Below the pieces are notes generated by a model, which saw only the letters and a program-made list of their open reading frames with translations, made no database searches and was not told where the DNA came from. The translations under genes were made by a program, and so were the position numbers. 64,000 bases of DNA from G963677325 sp963677325 (lineage in GTDB: Bacteria; Bacteroidota; Bacteroidia; Bacteroidales; Prolixibacteraceae): NCBI GenBank assembly GCA_963677325.2, contig CAXXGM010000008.1, positions 856,666-920,665 of the forward strand, read 5' to 3'. Below, piece after piece: positions 34,752 to 43,875 of this stretch (positions within the stretch are counted from its first letter, which is position 1; every line of letters begins with the position of its first letter).

Positions 34752-36905
34752 TTAATCCCTTATGCATCTTATTGAGTAACCGGCCCAGAGGATCATGGTA
34801 GAGGTTCCGGTATTGCATGTATTATTATAATTGGAAATAAAGAACGAGTAAGCATTCGTATTATAGATTTCGCTGACCGTTAAAGTCCAGAAAATTGCTG
34901 CGGTGCCTTTGTATTCAAAAGTACAGCATTGATGCTCTGCACTCGGGAGGGCTGTAAATCCCGATTCATTGGTCGCACCAGCGTTTGGACTTGTCCAATG
35001 GCTCGTCCCTGTTTCTTTAAGTTTACCGCCCGCTTCCGATTGTCCGCCCAGGTAATTAACTAAAGTCATCCATTCTGACTTGGATGGAACATGCCACCCC
35101 TCGGGGGCAATTTTCCTGCTGTCTTTAACAACATACCAGTTGTACAGGGGCCCGTAAATGGAAGCATTGGCATCATTATAATCGATGTTGCAGTATTGCG
35201 GACTCTCAATTCCCCAGTTCGTATTAGCGGTCGCTTTAGGTATGACGTCCCCGTTTCTGAATTTGGTGGTCCTTAGGTTTTCAACCATCCATACCTGGTC
35301 ACCGATGGTAACGGTATGATACTGGTTCCCATCCACGTCAGTCACCGTCAGGTTGCCCGATTTAAAGGAAACCTCGTTGCCATATCCCGTTCCTGTACTA
35401 TTAGTGGCATAGGCCCTCACGTAATAAGTCACACCGGGATTCAACATTGTCAGATTACCGGTAAAGGTTCCTGTTCCTGTCCCATCGGATGTCTTTTTAT
35501 CTGTAGTGGTCGGATTATGAGATGTGCTCCAGCAAATTCCCCGTGAAGTTACCGGCGCAGTGGCATCGCTCGTGATGGTACCGCCCGATACAGCCGTCGC
35601 ATCGGTGATGGCTGTAACCGCCGAAGTTGTCACGGATGGAATGGCCGCGGGTGTTGTAACGGTTATCTGGTCTCCGTAGCCGGTACCGGCGCTGTTGGTG
35701 GCATAGGCCCTGATGTAATAGGTAGTAGCCGGTGATAATCCTGTAAGCTGGCCGGCGAAGATACCTGTTCCGGTACCCTCTGTCGTTTTGCTGTTTGAAA
35801 CGGTGGGGTTTTGACTCGTGCTCCAGCATACCCCCCTGGCGCTGACAGCCGCCCCTCCGTCATTGCTGACGGTTCCTCCGGTCCTGAGCGAGTTAGGGGT
35901 TATTAAGGAAGCTCCCATGGTGTAAACAGTTGCAGTTACCGCCGGAGTAGATGCTGTCAGCTGGTTACCATAGGCTGTTCCAACGCTATTTGTCGCGTAA
36001 GCTCTGACATAGTAAGTTTTACCGGGGCTTAACGCGGTAAGATTACTTACAAAATTGCCCGCGCCGGTTCCGTCCGAGGTTTTAGGATCAGTAACGGCCG
36101 GATTTTGGGCCAGACTCCAGCAAACACCCCTTGCCGTAACCGGAGATCCGCCGTCAGTCGTGATAGCGCCTCCGCTTACCGCCGAAGTCGGCAGAACAGC
36201 GGAAATTGTTGACGTTGTCAGCGTGGGTAAAACGGCTTCAGTGCTGCAGGTTACCTGGTTCCCGTATGAAGTTCCGGCGCTGTTGGTAGCATAGGCCCTG
36301 AAATAGTAAACCACTCCCGGAGAAAGTCCCGCTATGGAACTTGTAAAACTTCCTGCCGAGGTCCCGTCGGAAGTTTTACTGTCTGAAATCGTCGGATTCT
36401 GACTTGTACTCCAGCACATCCCCCTTGCCGTTATGGCCCCTCCGCCGTCATTGGTGATATTGCCTCCCCCCGTGGCTGATGTGGAGGTGACATTTGTCAA
36501 GGCTGCAGTGTTTAGAACGGGTAAAACAGTCAGGGTTGTAAAACTGATCGTTTTACTATAGCCGACACCCACTGAATTAGTAGCATAAGCCCGGACTTTA
36601 TAAGTTACGCCCGGATTCAACCCCTTAATGGAACTTGTGAACCCCCCTTTCCCATTCCCATCTGAGGTTTTATTATTGGTGATCTCCGGATCAGATTCAG
36701 TGCTCCAACATATCCCTCTGGAAAGGATCACAGCACCACCGTCGGAAGTAATCTCCGAGGTGCAGGAAGCTGAGGTGGACGTAATATCGGAAACGATCGC
36801 TTCGGAGACAATCGGAATAACTTTAACATCATCTTTTTTACATTCAGATAAGGAAACTAATACCAATGCGCTGAGGAACAATTTATAATATTGAAACTTT
36901 TTCAT
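34752..36905 (-). CDS. Surface lipoprotein with five Fn3-like repeats and a FISUMP domain
   Basis: 717 aa. Lipobox LSEC gives the anchored Cys at residue 22. Five repeats of about 95 residues follow; each has a RGxCWS strand and ends in a RAYATNS-x-G-x2-YG motif. They are Fn3-like extension modules. Residues about 525-717 are a FISUMP domain (TDVDGNQYHTVTIGDQVWM, WHVPSKSEWMTLVNYLGG, GYSIRCIRD). It is likely a surface stalk carrying the domain; ligand unknown. The repeats are similar at DNA level and could change in number by recombination. Confidence 0.85.
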   Translation of the reverse strand: MKKFQYYKLFLSALVLVSLSECKKDDVKVIPIVSEAIVSDITSTSASCTSEITSDGGAVILSRGICWSTESDPEITNNKTSDGNGKGGFTSSIKGLNPGVTYKVRAYATNSVGVGYSKTISFTTLTVLPVLNTAALTNVTSTSATGGGNITNDGGGAITARGMCWSTSQNPTISDSKTSDGTSAGSFTSSIAGLSPGVVYYFRAYATNSAGTSYGNQVTCSTEAVLPTLTTSTISAVLPTSAVSGGAITTDGGSPVTARGVCWSLAQNPAVTDPKTSDGTGAGNFVSNLTALSPGKTYYVRAYATNSVGTAYGNQLTASTPAVTATVYTMGASLITPNSLRTGGTVSNDGGAAVSARGVCWSTSQNPTVSNSKTTEGTGTGIFAGQLTGLSPATTYYIRAYATNSAGTGYGDQITVTTPAAIPSVTTSAVTAITDATAVSGGTITSDATAPVTSRGICWSTSHNPTTTDKKTSDGTGTGTFTGNLTMLNPGVTYYVRAYATNSTGTGYGNEVSFKSGNLTVTDVDGNQYHTVTIGDQVWMVENLRTTKFRNGDVIPKATANTNWGIESPQYCNIDYNDANASIYGPLYNWYVVKDSRKIAPEGWHVPSKSEWMTLVNYLGGQSEAGGKLKETGTSHWTSPNAGATNESGFTALPSAEHQCCTFEYKGTAAIFWTLTVSEIYNTNAYSFFISNYNNTCNTGTSTMILWAGYSIRCIRD

Positions 36906-36997
36906 AGGTTTAGAATTGAAATGTCCTCAAAGTTACATAATAATCAAATAAAATCCGGGTGATTGTACACAATAATTTTTGATCTTTATAAACTAAC

Positions 36998-37069
36998 ATG
37001 GGAAATCAGCCAATGAAAGATAGGTTTTTTCTCGATACAAACATTTGGGTTTACCTTTATTCCGATTAA
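36998..37069 (+). pseudogene. Remnant of a PIN-domain (VapC-like) toxin gene
   Basis: Twenty-three codons ending in TAA. MKDRFFLDTNIWVYLYSD is the first strand of a PIN nuclease with its first catalytic Asp, after which the frame stops and the rest of the gene is absent. A loss by deletion is likely. Confidence 0.6.
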
Positions 37070-37090
37070 ATCCAATAGCATAGCAATCCG

Positions 37091-40000
37091 TTATTTCGTA
37101 ATACTTACTTTCCCGGTGCCCTTCATTTGCCAGCCATTTGAATCATGCTTAGCCTCACCCCAGACAGGTACCTCAAGAACATCCCCAACTGCCAGCAATT
37201 GTATTCCGAATGTGTCACCGGTATTAAATTTTGCTTTCGAAGAGTTGTCCAAAATAATTAGAGTACGTTTCTGCTCCAGGTTCTTAATCATGGCCCTCTG
37301 CTGAGGATTCTGACTACCCACCAGCCAAAATCCATTGTAACCTCCGTTGTAATCAATGTTCTTTTCACCTCTTGGAGAACCCGTAATTTCCGAATAGTTG
37401 TACACGTAAGGTCGGGTGTGGGGGAACGGTGCATCGGTGAGGATGCTGTTGTTTTCAGCATTATAGCTGAGTACTTTTCCCACCGAATGAATATTATCCG
37501 AGGCGTTTAGTATCAGCCAGCTGTTCTGTCCTTCCGCTTGGCTTTGATTCACCAGTAAAACATACGGACGGCTTAATTCAGGCTTTGCTAACCGTATGAC
37601 ACTGCCTGCCAATTGTTTGGTCTGTTCGTAAGGAGCATTGACCAGTATTCGCAAAGGCTGGTTTTCAATCTGTAAAACCTTTAATGGTTGTTTAAACAAT
37701 GGCCTGACGATGAATTCAAAACTGCCTTTTTTAATTTCACCGGCTCCTGTAAGGGAGGCCGATATCACTTTACCTGATGAATTCAATCCCAGGTATCCCT
37801 CCTCGCCCGAAAAGGTCAATCCCCCTTCGAATTTTATGTCTTTGACTTCTTTATCTGAAGCCGTATAATAATGCTCCCTTATATCTGATACCACCGAATT
37901 ATCGGTCTTAATGTGCAATAAACAGGACGATTTGGATCCATTCACAGGCTTCATTTCTTCAACCGAAGCAATTTTATTATCTCCTTCAGTTGGGTTTATA
38001 ACCGATGTAAACCGTACCGTTTCTGACGCCGGTACTTTTACATGCGATAATGCATAAGTCAGCTGAAGTGGTTTGGGTGATTGTGCTGTAATAAGCTCTG
38101 AGGTTGAAGGTGCAAAATGCCAGACATACATCCTGTGATTGGTGGTGTCGGTGGCTGACCATTGCATTTTAACGGGTCCGTTCAATGAATAAAAAGACGG
38201 GTGACTCAGAAAGCCGTAGCCTCCGCCGGGGGGAGCATAATAGAAAGGTTTATTTCTGAATGAATTTACGCGTCCGTTTGGATCCATTTCAGAGGAATAG
38301 TCAGCTTTTGGGCTGAGAACAGAACCGGTGGCCGTAGAGACGCACGGCCGTGCGTCTCTACATTGCACATCTAATTTTCCCCCTTTAATGCCATGCAAGC
38401 TGTAATCGTATTCTTCGCCGCCGCTTACCCAAAAATTATCGATGATGTAGCTCTCGTCGGGTGACAGATTAATTAAAGCCACTCTTCGTTTGTATTTTGA
38501 TACATCCTGATCAGAATAAGCTTTGGGGTCGTTCACTGCAGTTGATTTTAAGACCTCGCCATTGGTCCATGTCTGCAAATCACCACCCGGTGAGGGTTTG
38601 TGCAACTGGTTGCTGCGGTTTACTACCAATACATTATGTCCCACGGTAGTGGAGGTAAAGCCGAACCGAAAGTGCGTGTTAAAATATCCGGGATCGAACG
38701 AGAATTCACGTCCTTTAGCATAAAAATCCAATCCAAGTTCATCCGCCTGGCCATGGTTCAAGGTTGGTCCAAAACGTATAAGGGCCGCCCGTTCGTTATC
38801 ACTTTTACCCTGGCGCAGAATTAATGTACCGTAATCAAAAAGCATGGTGCTTTGCGGCACAAAAGCTTCATTCTTAACAACCTGAGCTTGTTTGACAAAC
38901 TCATCCAGACCATACGAATGAAACAGGTCTGAATCGAAGTATTTAAACTCAGCCGGTTTATTCTGTAACATTTGAGAAGCAGTCTGAAGCGCTGCATCAC
39001 GGATGTCTTTCTTTCCGCTGTAAAGATAAAAGCGCTGGGCGGCGGTTAAAGTTCCTCTGTCAAATATGCGGCCATCCTTTTTGATTTCAGCATCAGGCCC
39101 TGCATCCCCAAAAAGCGGGAGCCGGCCTGCCACCTGAATCCCTGTGAAAAAGTTAAGTGCAAAATGAGCAAAGCGCTGATCATCGTAGGCTTCGAAACCG
39201 TTAGGGTAGGAGGGTAAGCGCATTCTTTTCAAAAAATAAGCGGTCGAAAGCAATAATTCACGGGTATGCTCCGCATAAAGAGTTCCTGTCTCAAAATACC
39301 TGCCGTTGATATCAATGGTATTTGTCACAGCATATTTAAAACCCAGGGGACCGTTCAGCGCCCATTCCACCCATTCAGGGATGCCAAGCATGGCTCCGAC
39401 CACGAGGGGAGCCCGATTGTAATCGATATTGCCGTTGTTCAATTCATAACTTGCCCCTGTTCCTGATTTCGTCATCCGGAGGCAATAATCAGCTCCATTC
39501 ATTAACAGGTTTATTTCTATATTTTTAAGCATTGTATAGCCTGGGTTGGAGGGAGATGGTTTACCGGAAAACGTACTCATACTCAGCATTTCTGCATAAT
39601 TTGCATAGTTCATCAGTGCACGCGCACTTTGGTAGTAAGGACGATCCAATCGCCCTCCGTCGGGTTTACCCGGAGCCAGACCGGGGTAATCTATAGGACC
39701 TTCGTTCGCGTAAGGGTAAACAGTCGCGATGGCATCCAGGATCCATAATGCACGTTCAGCATATTTTTCTTCACCCGTCAGGAGCCAGGCATTGACCAAG
39801 GAGGGAAGATCAACTGTTTCCAGTTGCTTGATGGTCATGCCATTTGCAAGGGCTACAAAATAGTATTTCATCTTCGTTGCAGGATCCATCCAGCCGGTAC
39901 CCTGATCCTGAACGGATGCATTCGGATAGACGATGCCATTAATCGCTACCACATGACGGGGATCTTTCCAACCCAGCCATTTCATTTTCTTTTGCTGAAC

Positions 40001-40399
40001 GGGGTCAAGATCCATTCCCAATCCGTACGTATAGATAGAACCTTTCACCGGTATGATCTTTTTGATGAAATCATAATCACGGGCCATCCATGTTTCAGAA
40101 GTTCTCAGATAATTCTCCTTTAGTTTTTTAGCCCATTCCTCTTTAGCAGCACAATCGCGTGCGGAGGCAATTTCTTCTTTGTTCAAATAAAGGAAAGGCC
40201 GTTCCGGTACCTTTACCCTGGGCAAGTTTTTAAAGTTTTCTGTTGCCTTTGCAACCGGATCAGTCGTGCCGGATTGAGCAACAGCATTTGATGAGTAATT
40301 CATTGTTATGACAAGCACAACCAATGACAGAAAACTTCTTGTGGTTGGAGATAATTGATTCATCTCAACAAGCCTTTTCATGGGGACTGTAAAATTCAT
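37091..40399 (-). CDS. Heparinase II/III-family exported protein (1102 aa)
   Basis: 1102 aa; the start is uncertain among three in-frame ATGs (MNFTV, MKRLV, MNQLS), and the hydrophobic stretch ending SNAVAQ is the signal. An alpha-toroid domain (residues about 60-500, with LTGEEKYAERALWILDAIATVYPY) precedes the beta-sandwich holding NHGQADELGLDFYAKG near 546 and VGHNVLVVN near 585, the heparinase-type catalytic region. No N-terminal zinc knuckle is seen, unlike the pair at 19.8-26 kb. Residues of the form CRDARPCVST near 680 are encoded by a 28-bp palindrome inserted in frame. A polysaccharide lyase role is likely, substrate unknown. Confidence 0.8.
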   Translation of the reverse strand: MNFTVPMKRLVEMNQLSPTTRSFLSLVVLVITMNYSSNAVAQSGTTDPVAKATENFKNLPRVKVPERPFLYLNKEEIASARDCAAKEEWAKKLKENYLRTSETWMARDYDFIKKIIPVKGSIYTYGLGMDLDPVQQKKMKWLGWKDPRHVVAINGIVYPNASVQDQGTGWMDPATKMKYYFVALANGMTIKQLETVDLPSLVNAWLLTGEEKYAERALWILDAIATVYPYANEGPIDYPGLAPGKPDGGRLDRPYYQSARALMNYANYAEMLSMSTFSGKPSPSNPGYTMLKNIEINLLMNGADYCLRMTKSGTGASYELNNGNIDYNRAPLVVGAMLGIPEWVEWALNGPLGFKYAVTNTIDINGRYFETGTLYAEHTRELLLSTAYFLKRMRLPSYPNGFEAYDDQRFAHFALNFFTGIQVAGRLPLFGDAGPDAEIKKDGRIFDRGTLTAAQRFYLYSGKKDIRDAALQTASQMLQNKPAEFKYFDSDLFHSYGLDEFVKQAQVVKNEAFVPQSTMLFDYGTLILRQGKSDNERAALIRFGPTLNHGQADELGLDFYAKGREFSFDPGYFNTHFRFGFTSTTVGHNVLVVNRSNQLHKPSPGGDLQTWTNGEVLKSTAVNDPKAYSDQDVSKYKRRVALINLSPDESYIIDNFWVSGGEEYDYSLHGIKGGKLDVQCRDARPCVSTATGSVLSPKADYSSEMDPNGRVNSFRNKPFYYAPPGGGYGFLSHPSFYSLNGPVKMQWSATDTTNHRMYVWHFAPSTSELITAQSPKPLQLTYALSHVKVPASETVRFTSVINPTEGDNKIASVEEMKPVNGSKSSCLLHIKTDNSVVSDIREHYYTASDKEVKDIKFEGGLTFSGEEGYLGLNSSGKVISASLTGAGEIKKGSFEFIVRPLFKQPLKVLQIENQPLRILVNAPYEQTKQLAGSVIRLAKPELSRPYVLLVNQSQAEGQNSWLILNASDNIHSVGKVLSYNAENNSILTDAPFPHTRPYVYNYSEITGSPRGEKNIDYNGGYNGFWLVGSQNPQQRAMIKNLEQKRTLIILDNSSKAKFNTGDTFGIQLLAVGDVLEVPVWGEAKHDSNGWQMKGTGKVSITK
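38334..38361. repeat. Perfect 28-bp palindrome inside a coding region
   Basis: GTAGAGACGCACGG followed by its exact reverse complement. It lies in frame in the heparinase-family gene and adds about ten residues. I recall similar GTAGAGACGC palindromes as dispersed repeats in other bacteria. Confidence 0.85.
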
Positions 40400-40459
40400 T
40401 TTAATCCGAATTGAGAATTAATAATTACAGTATTTGAATTTAGAATAAGAAAAACTTCG

Positions 40460-40522
40460 ACAATTTACCATTAATATCTGACAATAGAGTACAATGTTAT
40501 TGTCACGTTTATCGTAGATTTG
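40460..40522 (+). promoter_or_regulatory. Promoter with three phased ACAAT boxes for the TIM-barrel trio
   Basis: ACAAT at 40,460, 40,481 and 40,491 (spacings 21 and 10 bp), then TAGATTTG at 40,515-40,522, 24 bp after the last box. The arrangement equals that at 28,035-28,098, including the shared GACAATA-x2-GTACAAT core. It would start the transcript about 80 bases before 40,611. Confidence 0.65.
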
Positions 40523-40530
40523 ATTCATGA

Positions 40531-40565
40531 AATTTCACGAATTGGAAACGAATTAACACGAATTG
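40531..40565 (+). repeat. ACGAATT-type direct repeat, left copy
   Basis: AATTTCACGAATTGGAAACG and following bases match 43,483-43,517 with a few changes. The two copies enclose the three tandem TIM-barrel genes. Confidence 0.55.
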
Positions 40566-40610
40566 GATATTAGAAATTTAATTTTAATTCTTAATTCCCC
40601 TCACAATGCT

Positions 40611-41507
40611 ATGAAAACAACGTTCAAAATTCTTATTCTTCTTTTGGCGCTTTCCCAGGGTTCTGTTTTTGCCGGAAATAAAGCAAGAACGGGGAAGCAT
40701 TCAGGACCCCATCCCTATGGAGTTTTGGGAACTTATGCCAATCCCCCCCGGCTTACTAACGGACGGGTTGATATTGACAAATTACTATCAGAGCTAAAGG
40801 ATATTCATGCGGATGTCTATCATTGGCTCATCCGCGAGCAGAACCGTGAATGGGATGATTTGAAACAATTCCTTCCTTTGGCCAGGAAAGCGAAGATAAA
40901 AGTTTGGGTCTGTCTGGTTCCCCCTTCAGAATCAAAGCCAGCTGACAAATTTCCTCCCGGAGCGATTGGTCTTGATTATGAAAGATGGGCCGCTGAAATC
41001 GCAAAGTTGAGTGTGGCAGAACCTAACCTGGTGGCCTGGAGTATTGATGATTTCGTACACAATTTGAAATTTTATACCCCGGAATACACGAAGAAAATGC
41101 TGGATGCAGCCCACGCCATCAATCCAAAGCTTGGTTTCCTTCCATGCTGTTATTACAAGCAAACAACTCCGGCCTTTGTTAAGGAGTATAGTCCGTTTCT
41201 GGATGGCATTTTATTTCCCTACAGGGTCGAATCAGTAAAAGCCAATTTACAGGATGCCACGCAAGTTGAAAACGAAATCAATAAATTGCGTGAGATGTTT
41301 AACAGACCTGATTTCCCGATTTATCTGGATATTTACGCTACGGCTCATAGCCGGCTTGGCGCCTCAACACCCGAATATGTAAAGGATGTGCTGACCGCCG
41401 GCCGTCAATACGCTGATGGTGTCTTCATTTATCGGCACCAGGATCCGGTGCAATCGGCAGAGAAGTATAAAATTATCAGAGAGGGATTCAGACAAAAGCT
41501 CAAATAA
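40611..41507 (+). CDS. TIM-barrel glycosidase-like exported protein, copy 1 of 3
   Basis: 298 aa from the ATG at 40,611, chosen because MKTTFKILILLLALSQGSVFAG aligns with the signal peptides of the next copies; an in-frame TTG at 40,563 is not needed. The mature part (GVLGTYANPPRL, DIHADVYHWLI, KIKVWVCLVPPSESKP, VAWSIDDFVHNLKFYTPEY, FLDGILFPYR, FPIYLDIYATAHSRLG) has the strand order of a compact TIM barrel. WSIDDF is a candidate active-site acidic pair. The family is not known to me. It is the first gene after the phased-ACAAT promoter. Confidence 0.68.
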   Translation: MKTTFKILILLLALSQGSVFAGNKARTGKHSGPHPYGVLGTYANPPRLTNGRVDIDKLLSELKDIHADVYHWLIREQNREWDDLKQFLPLARKAKIKVWVCLVPPSESKPADKFPPGAIGLDYERWAAEIAKLSVAEPNLVAWSIDDFVHNLKFYTPEYTKKMLDAAHAINPKLGFLPCCYYKQTTPAFVKEYSPFLDGILFPYRVESVKANLQDATQVENEINKLREMFNRPDFPIYLDIYATAHSRLGASTPEYVKDVLTAGRQYADGVFIYRHQDPVQSAEKYKIIREGFRQKLK

Positions 41508-41577
41508 GAACAGGCTTTAGACCTTAGACTATAGGCTTTAGGTCCCCCTACAGTCTAAAGCCTAAAGCCTAAAGCCT
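41508..41577 (+). repeat. Intergenic heptamer array (GCTTTAG/GCCTAAA type)
   Basis: GGCTTTAGACCTTAGACTATAG on the left and AGTCTAAAGCCTAAAGCC on the right repeat in 7-base steps and pair with each other. Same family as 4,666-4,742, 37 kb away. Confidence 0.7.
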
Positions 41578-41604
41578 TAAAAAGTAATATTTAAACAGAC
41601 AACT

Positions 41605-42507
41605 ATGAAGACAATTTCCAGAATTATCGTTATCCTTTTATTCTTGTCCCAGGGTTATGTTTTTGCCGGGAATAAAGCAAAAACAGGTAAAACAGGACCT
41701 CATCCTTATGGCGTTCTGGGTACTTATGCCAATGCTCCCCGTCTTGAAAACGGACATGTTAATTTTGATAAGTTGCTTTCCGAGCTCAAAGATATCCATG
41801 CGGATGTCTATCATTGGCTTATCAATGAGAAGATCTATGACTGGGATGACTTGAAACAATTTCTTCCTCTGGCCCGGAAAGCCAAAATAAAAGTTTGGGT
41901 TTGCCTGGTGCCACCCTCCGAATCAAAGCCGATTACCAAGCTCTCCTCAGAACCCTATGGCCTCGATTATGAAAAATGGGCCTCTGAAATAGCAACCCTG
42001 AGTCTGACCGAACCCAATCTTGTTGCCTGGAGTATTGATGATTTCGTCCACAATCTGAAATTTTACACCCCTGAATACACGAAGAAGATGCTGGACGCAG
42101 CCCATGCAGTTAATCCAAAGCTTGGTTTTCTTCCCTGCTGCTATTACAAGCAAACAACTCCCGCCTTCATCAAAGATTACAGTCAGTTCTTTGACGGTAT
42201 TTTATTCCCATATCGCGCTGAATCGGTAGGAGCCAACTTACAGGACGCGACCCAGGTTGAAAAAGAAATTGCTAAATTGCGCGAGATGTTTAACAGACCC
42301 GGTTTCCCGATTTATCTGGATATTTACGCCACAGCTCACAGCAGGCTTGGCGCCTCAACTCCTGAATACGTGAAAGATGTATTGACTGCCGGACGCAAAA
42401 GCGCGGACGGTATCTTTATTTACCGTCACCAGGATCCGGTAAAATCGGCTGAGAAGTATAAAATTACCAAAGAAGGATTCAAACGAAAACATAAAGCAAA
42501 GATTTAG
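41605..42507 (+). CDS. TIM-barrel glycosidase-like exported protein, copy 2 of 3
   Basis: 300 aa, closest to copy 1 (shared LLSELKDIHADVYHWL, DDLKQFLPLARKAKIKVWVCLVPPSE, and HSRLGASTPEYVKDVLTAG). Signal peptide ends VFAG. The WSIDDFVHNLKF motif is intact. It lies 97 bp after copy 1, a gap filled by a hairpin-forming repeat array, so expression relative to copy 1 may be reduced or separate. Confidence 0.68.
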   Translation: MKTISRIIVILLFLSQGYVFAGNKAKTGKTGPHPYGVLGTYANAPRLENGHVNFDKLLSELKDIHADVYHWLINEKIYDWDDLKQFLPLARKAKIKVWVCLVPPSESKPITKLSSEPYGLDYEKWASEIATLSLTEPNLVAWSIDDFVHNLKFYTPEYTKKMLDAAHAVNPKLGFLPCCYYKQTTPAFIKDYSQFFDGILFPYRAESVGANLQDATQVEKEIAKLREMFNRPGFPIYLDIYATAHSRLGASTPEYVKDVLTAGRKSADGIFIYRHQDPVKSAEKYKITKEGFKRKHKAKI

Positions 42508-42544
42508 ACTGAAAACTCACATTTAAATTTAAACACAGAAAATT

Positions 42545-43441
42545 ATGAAATTATTCAAATTTGTTATGCTGTTTTTCTTGCTGTCTCAATGCTATGCATT
42601 CGGTACAGGCCGATCAAAAGACACTAAAGTTTCCGCCTCTGTCAGTCTTTACGGAGCGCTGGGCACTTACGCTAATCCACCGCGTCTGGATAACGGAAGA
42701 GTTGATGCCCGTCGTTTACTTTCGGAATTGAAGGAAATTCATGCGGATATTTATCATTGGCTTATTTTCAAAAGCGCTACCGACTGGGATGATTTAAAAG
42801 AATTTCTTCCCATGGCCCGCGAAGCCAAAATTAAAGTATGGGTCAGCCTGGTACCTCCAACCGAATCCAAACCGATTTCAAAATGGTCATCCGAACCTTA
42901 TGGGCTTGATTACCAGAAATGGGCTGTTGAAATTGCCAACCTGAGTGTAAAGGAACCAAACCTGGTAGTCTGGAGCATCGATGATTTCGTGCACAACCTG
43001 AAATTTTATACCCCGGAGTATACAAAAAAGATGCTCGATGCGGCACATGCCGTCAATCCGAAGCTGGCCTTTATCCCCTGCTGTTATTACAAGCAAATTA
43101 CCCCCACCTTTGTGGCTAATTACAAAGATCTGCTCGATGGTATTTTGTTTCCTTACCGCGCCGAATCAGCAGGAGGTAATTTAAAGGATGCCACTCTCGT
43201 TGAAAATGAAATTTCCTCTGTCCGCAAGCTGTTTGATAAACCCGGGTTTCCGGTTTATATCGATATTTATGCTACAGCTCACAGCCGGCTTGGCCCTTCA
43301 ACTCCTGAATATGTAAAGGATGTTATTTTATCCGGGCGAAAATACGCTGACGGTGTGATGATTTACTGTCATCAGGATCCGGTAAAAGCGGCTGATAAAT
43401 ACCAGGTGATCAAAAAAGGATTCAAAGGAAGGGTAAAGTAG
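42545..43441 (+). CDS. TIM-barrel glycosidase-like exported protein, copy 3 of 3
   Basis: 298 aa, the most divergent of the three, with signal MKLFKFVMLFFLLSQCYAFG. WSIDDFVHNLKFYTPEYTKKM and the CCYYKQ-x-TP motif are kept, while HQDPVKAADKYQV and MIYCHQ differ from the RHQ of the others. The gap to copy 2 is only 37 bp with no array, so these two are probably co-transcribed. A terminator follows after 120 bp. Confidence 0.68.
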   Translation: MKLFKFVMLFFLLSQCYAFGTGRSKDTKVSASVSLYGALGTYANPPRLDNGRVDARRLLSELKEIHADIYHWLIFKSATDWDDLKEFLPMAREAKIKVWVSLVPPTESKPISKWSSEPYGLDYQKWAVEIANLSVKEPNLVVWSIDDFVHNLKFYTPEYTKKMLDAAHAVNPKLAFIPCCYYKQITPTFVANYKDLLDGILFPYRAESAGGNLKDATLVENEISSVRKLFDKPGFPVYIDIYATAHSRLGPSTPEYVKDVILSGRKYADGVMIYCHQDPVKAADKYQVIKKGFKGRVK

Positions 43442-43482
43442 TACGAATTTCAGTCAGATGAACCAATTTCATCTAGATGTAC

Positions 43483-43517
43483 AATTTCACGAATTAAGGA
43501 CGAATTTACACGAACTG
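43483..43517 (+). repeat. ACGAATT-type direct repeat, right copy
   Basis: AATTTCACGAATTAAGGACG and following bases; matches 40,531-40,565. It stands between the trio and its terminator. Confidence 0.55.
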
Positions 43518-43562
43518 AGCCGAAGTGCGGATGTACTGTTCATGATTCGTAAATCGATCTTA

Positions 43563-43590
43563 AACCCCTCTAATATTGAGGGGTTTTTTT
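43563..43590 (+). terminator. Intrinsic terminator after the TIM-barrel trio
   Basis: AACCCCTC-TAATATT-GAGGGGTT followed by five more T. GC-rich 8-bp stem with a T tract on the plus strand. Confidence 0.88.
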
Positions 43591-43875
43591 GTGTTTCTGT
43601 CTGTTAGGCTGCAAAGGGGAAATGACATTTTGTACCTAAAGGCACAGTTGCTCAGCACTACCAACCATTCTATAAACATTGGATGCCCAATGGCCTATTG
43701 TTTTCTGAGGGTGAATCCTGCTAATAAATTCTTTTAGACAGAGTTAAGATTATGCTCTCAGGGAATACGGAATATTTTCTGTTCATTATAGATAGGGAGC
43801 CGGGAGAAAAACTAATAAAAAGAATGATTATATTGCGTTCTGGAGGAACAACTATAAAACTTGAAATAAAACGAT
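43591..43875. other. Spacer without a recognisable gene
   Basis: About 285 bp between the terminator and the DUF421 gene. An open frame beginning at 43,752 runs into the DUF421 gene in another frame and has no protein-like features; nothing else is seen. Confidence 0.5.

Noticed and set aside
36962..36972. ATTGTACACAAT dyad upstream of the FISUMP stalk gene, similar to the ACAAT promoters
   Set aside because: Only one ACAAT in each direction and the TAACTTTG box is at another distance, so it does not repeat the phased pattern of the two strong promoters.
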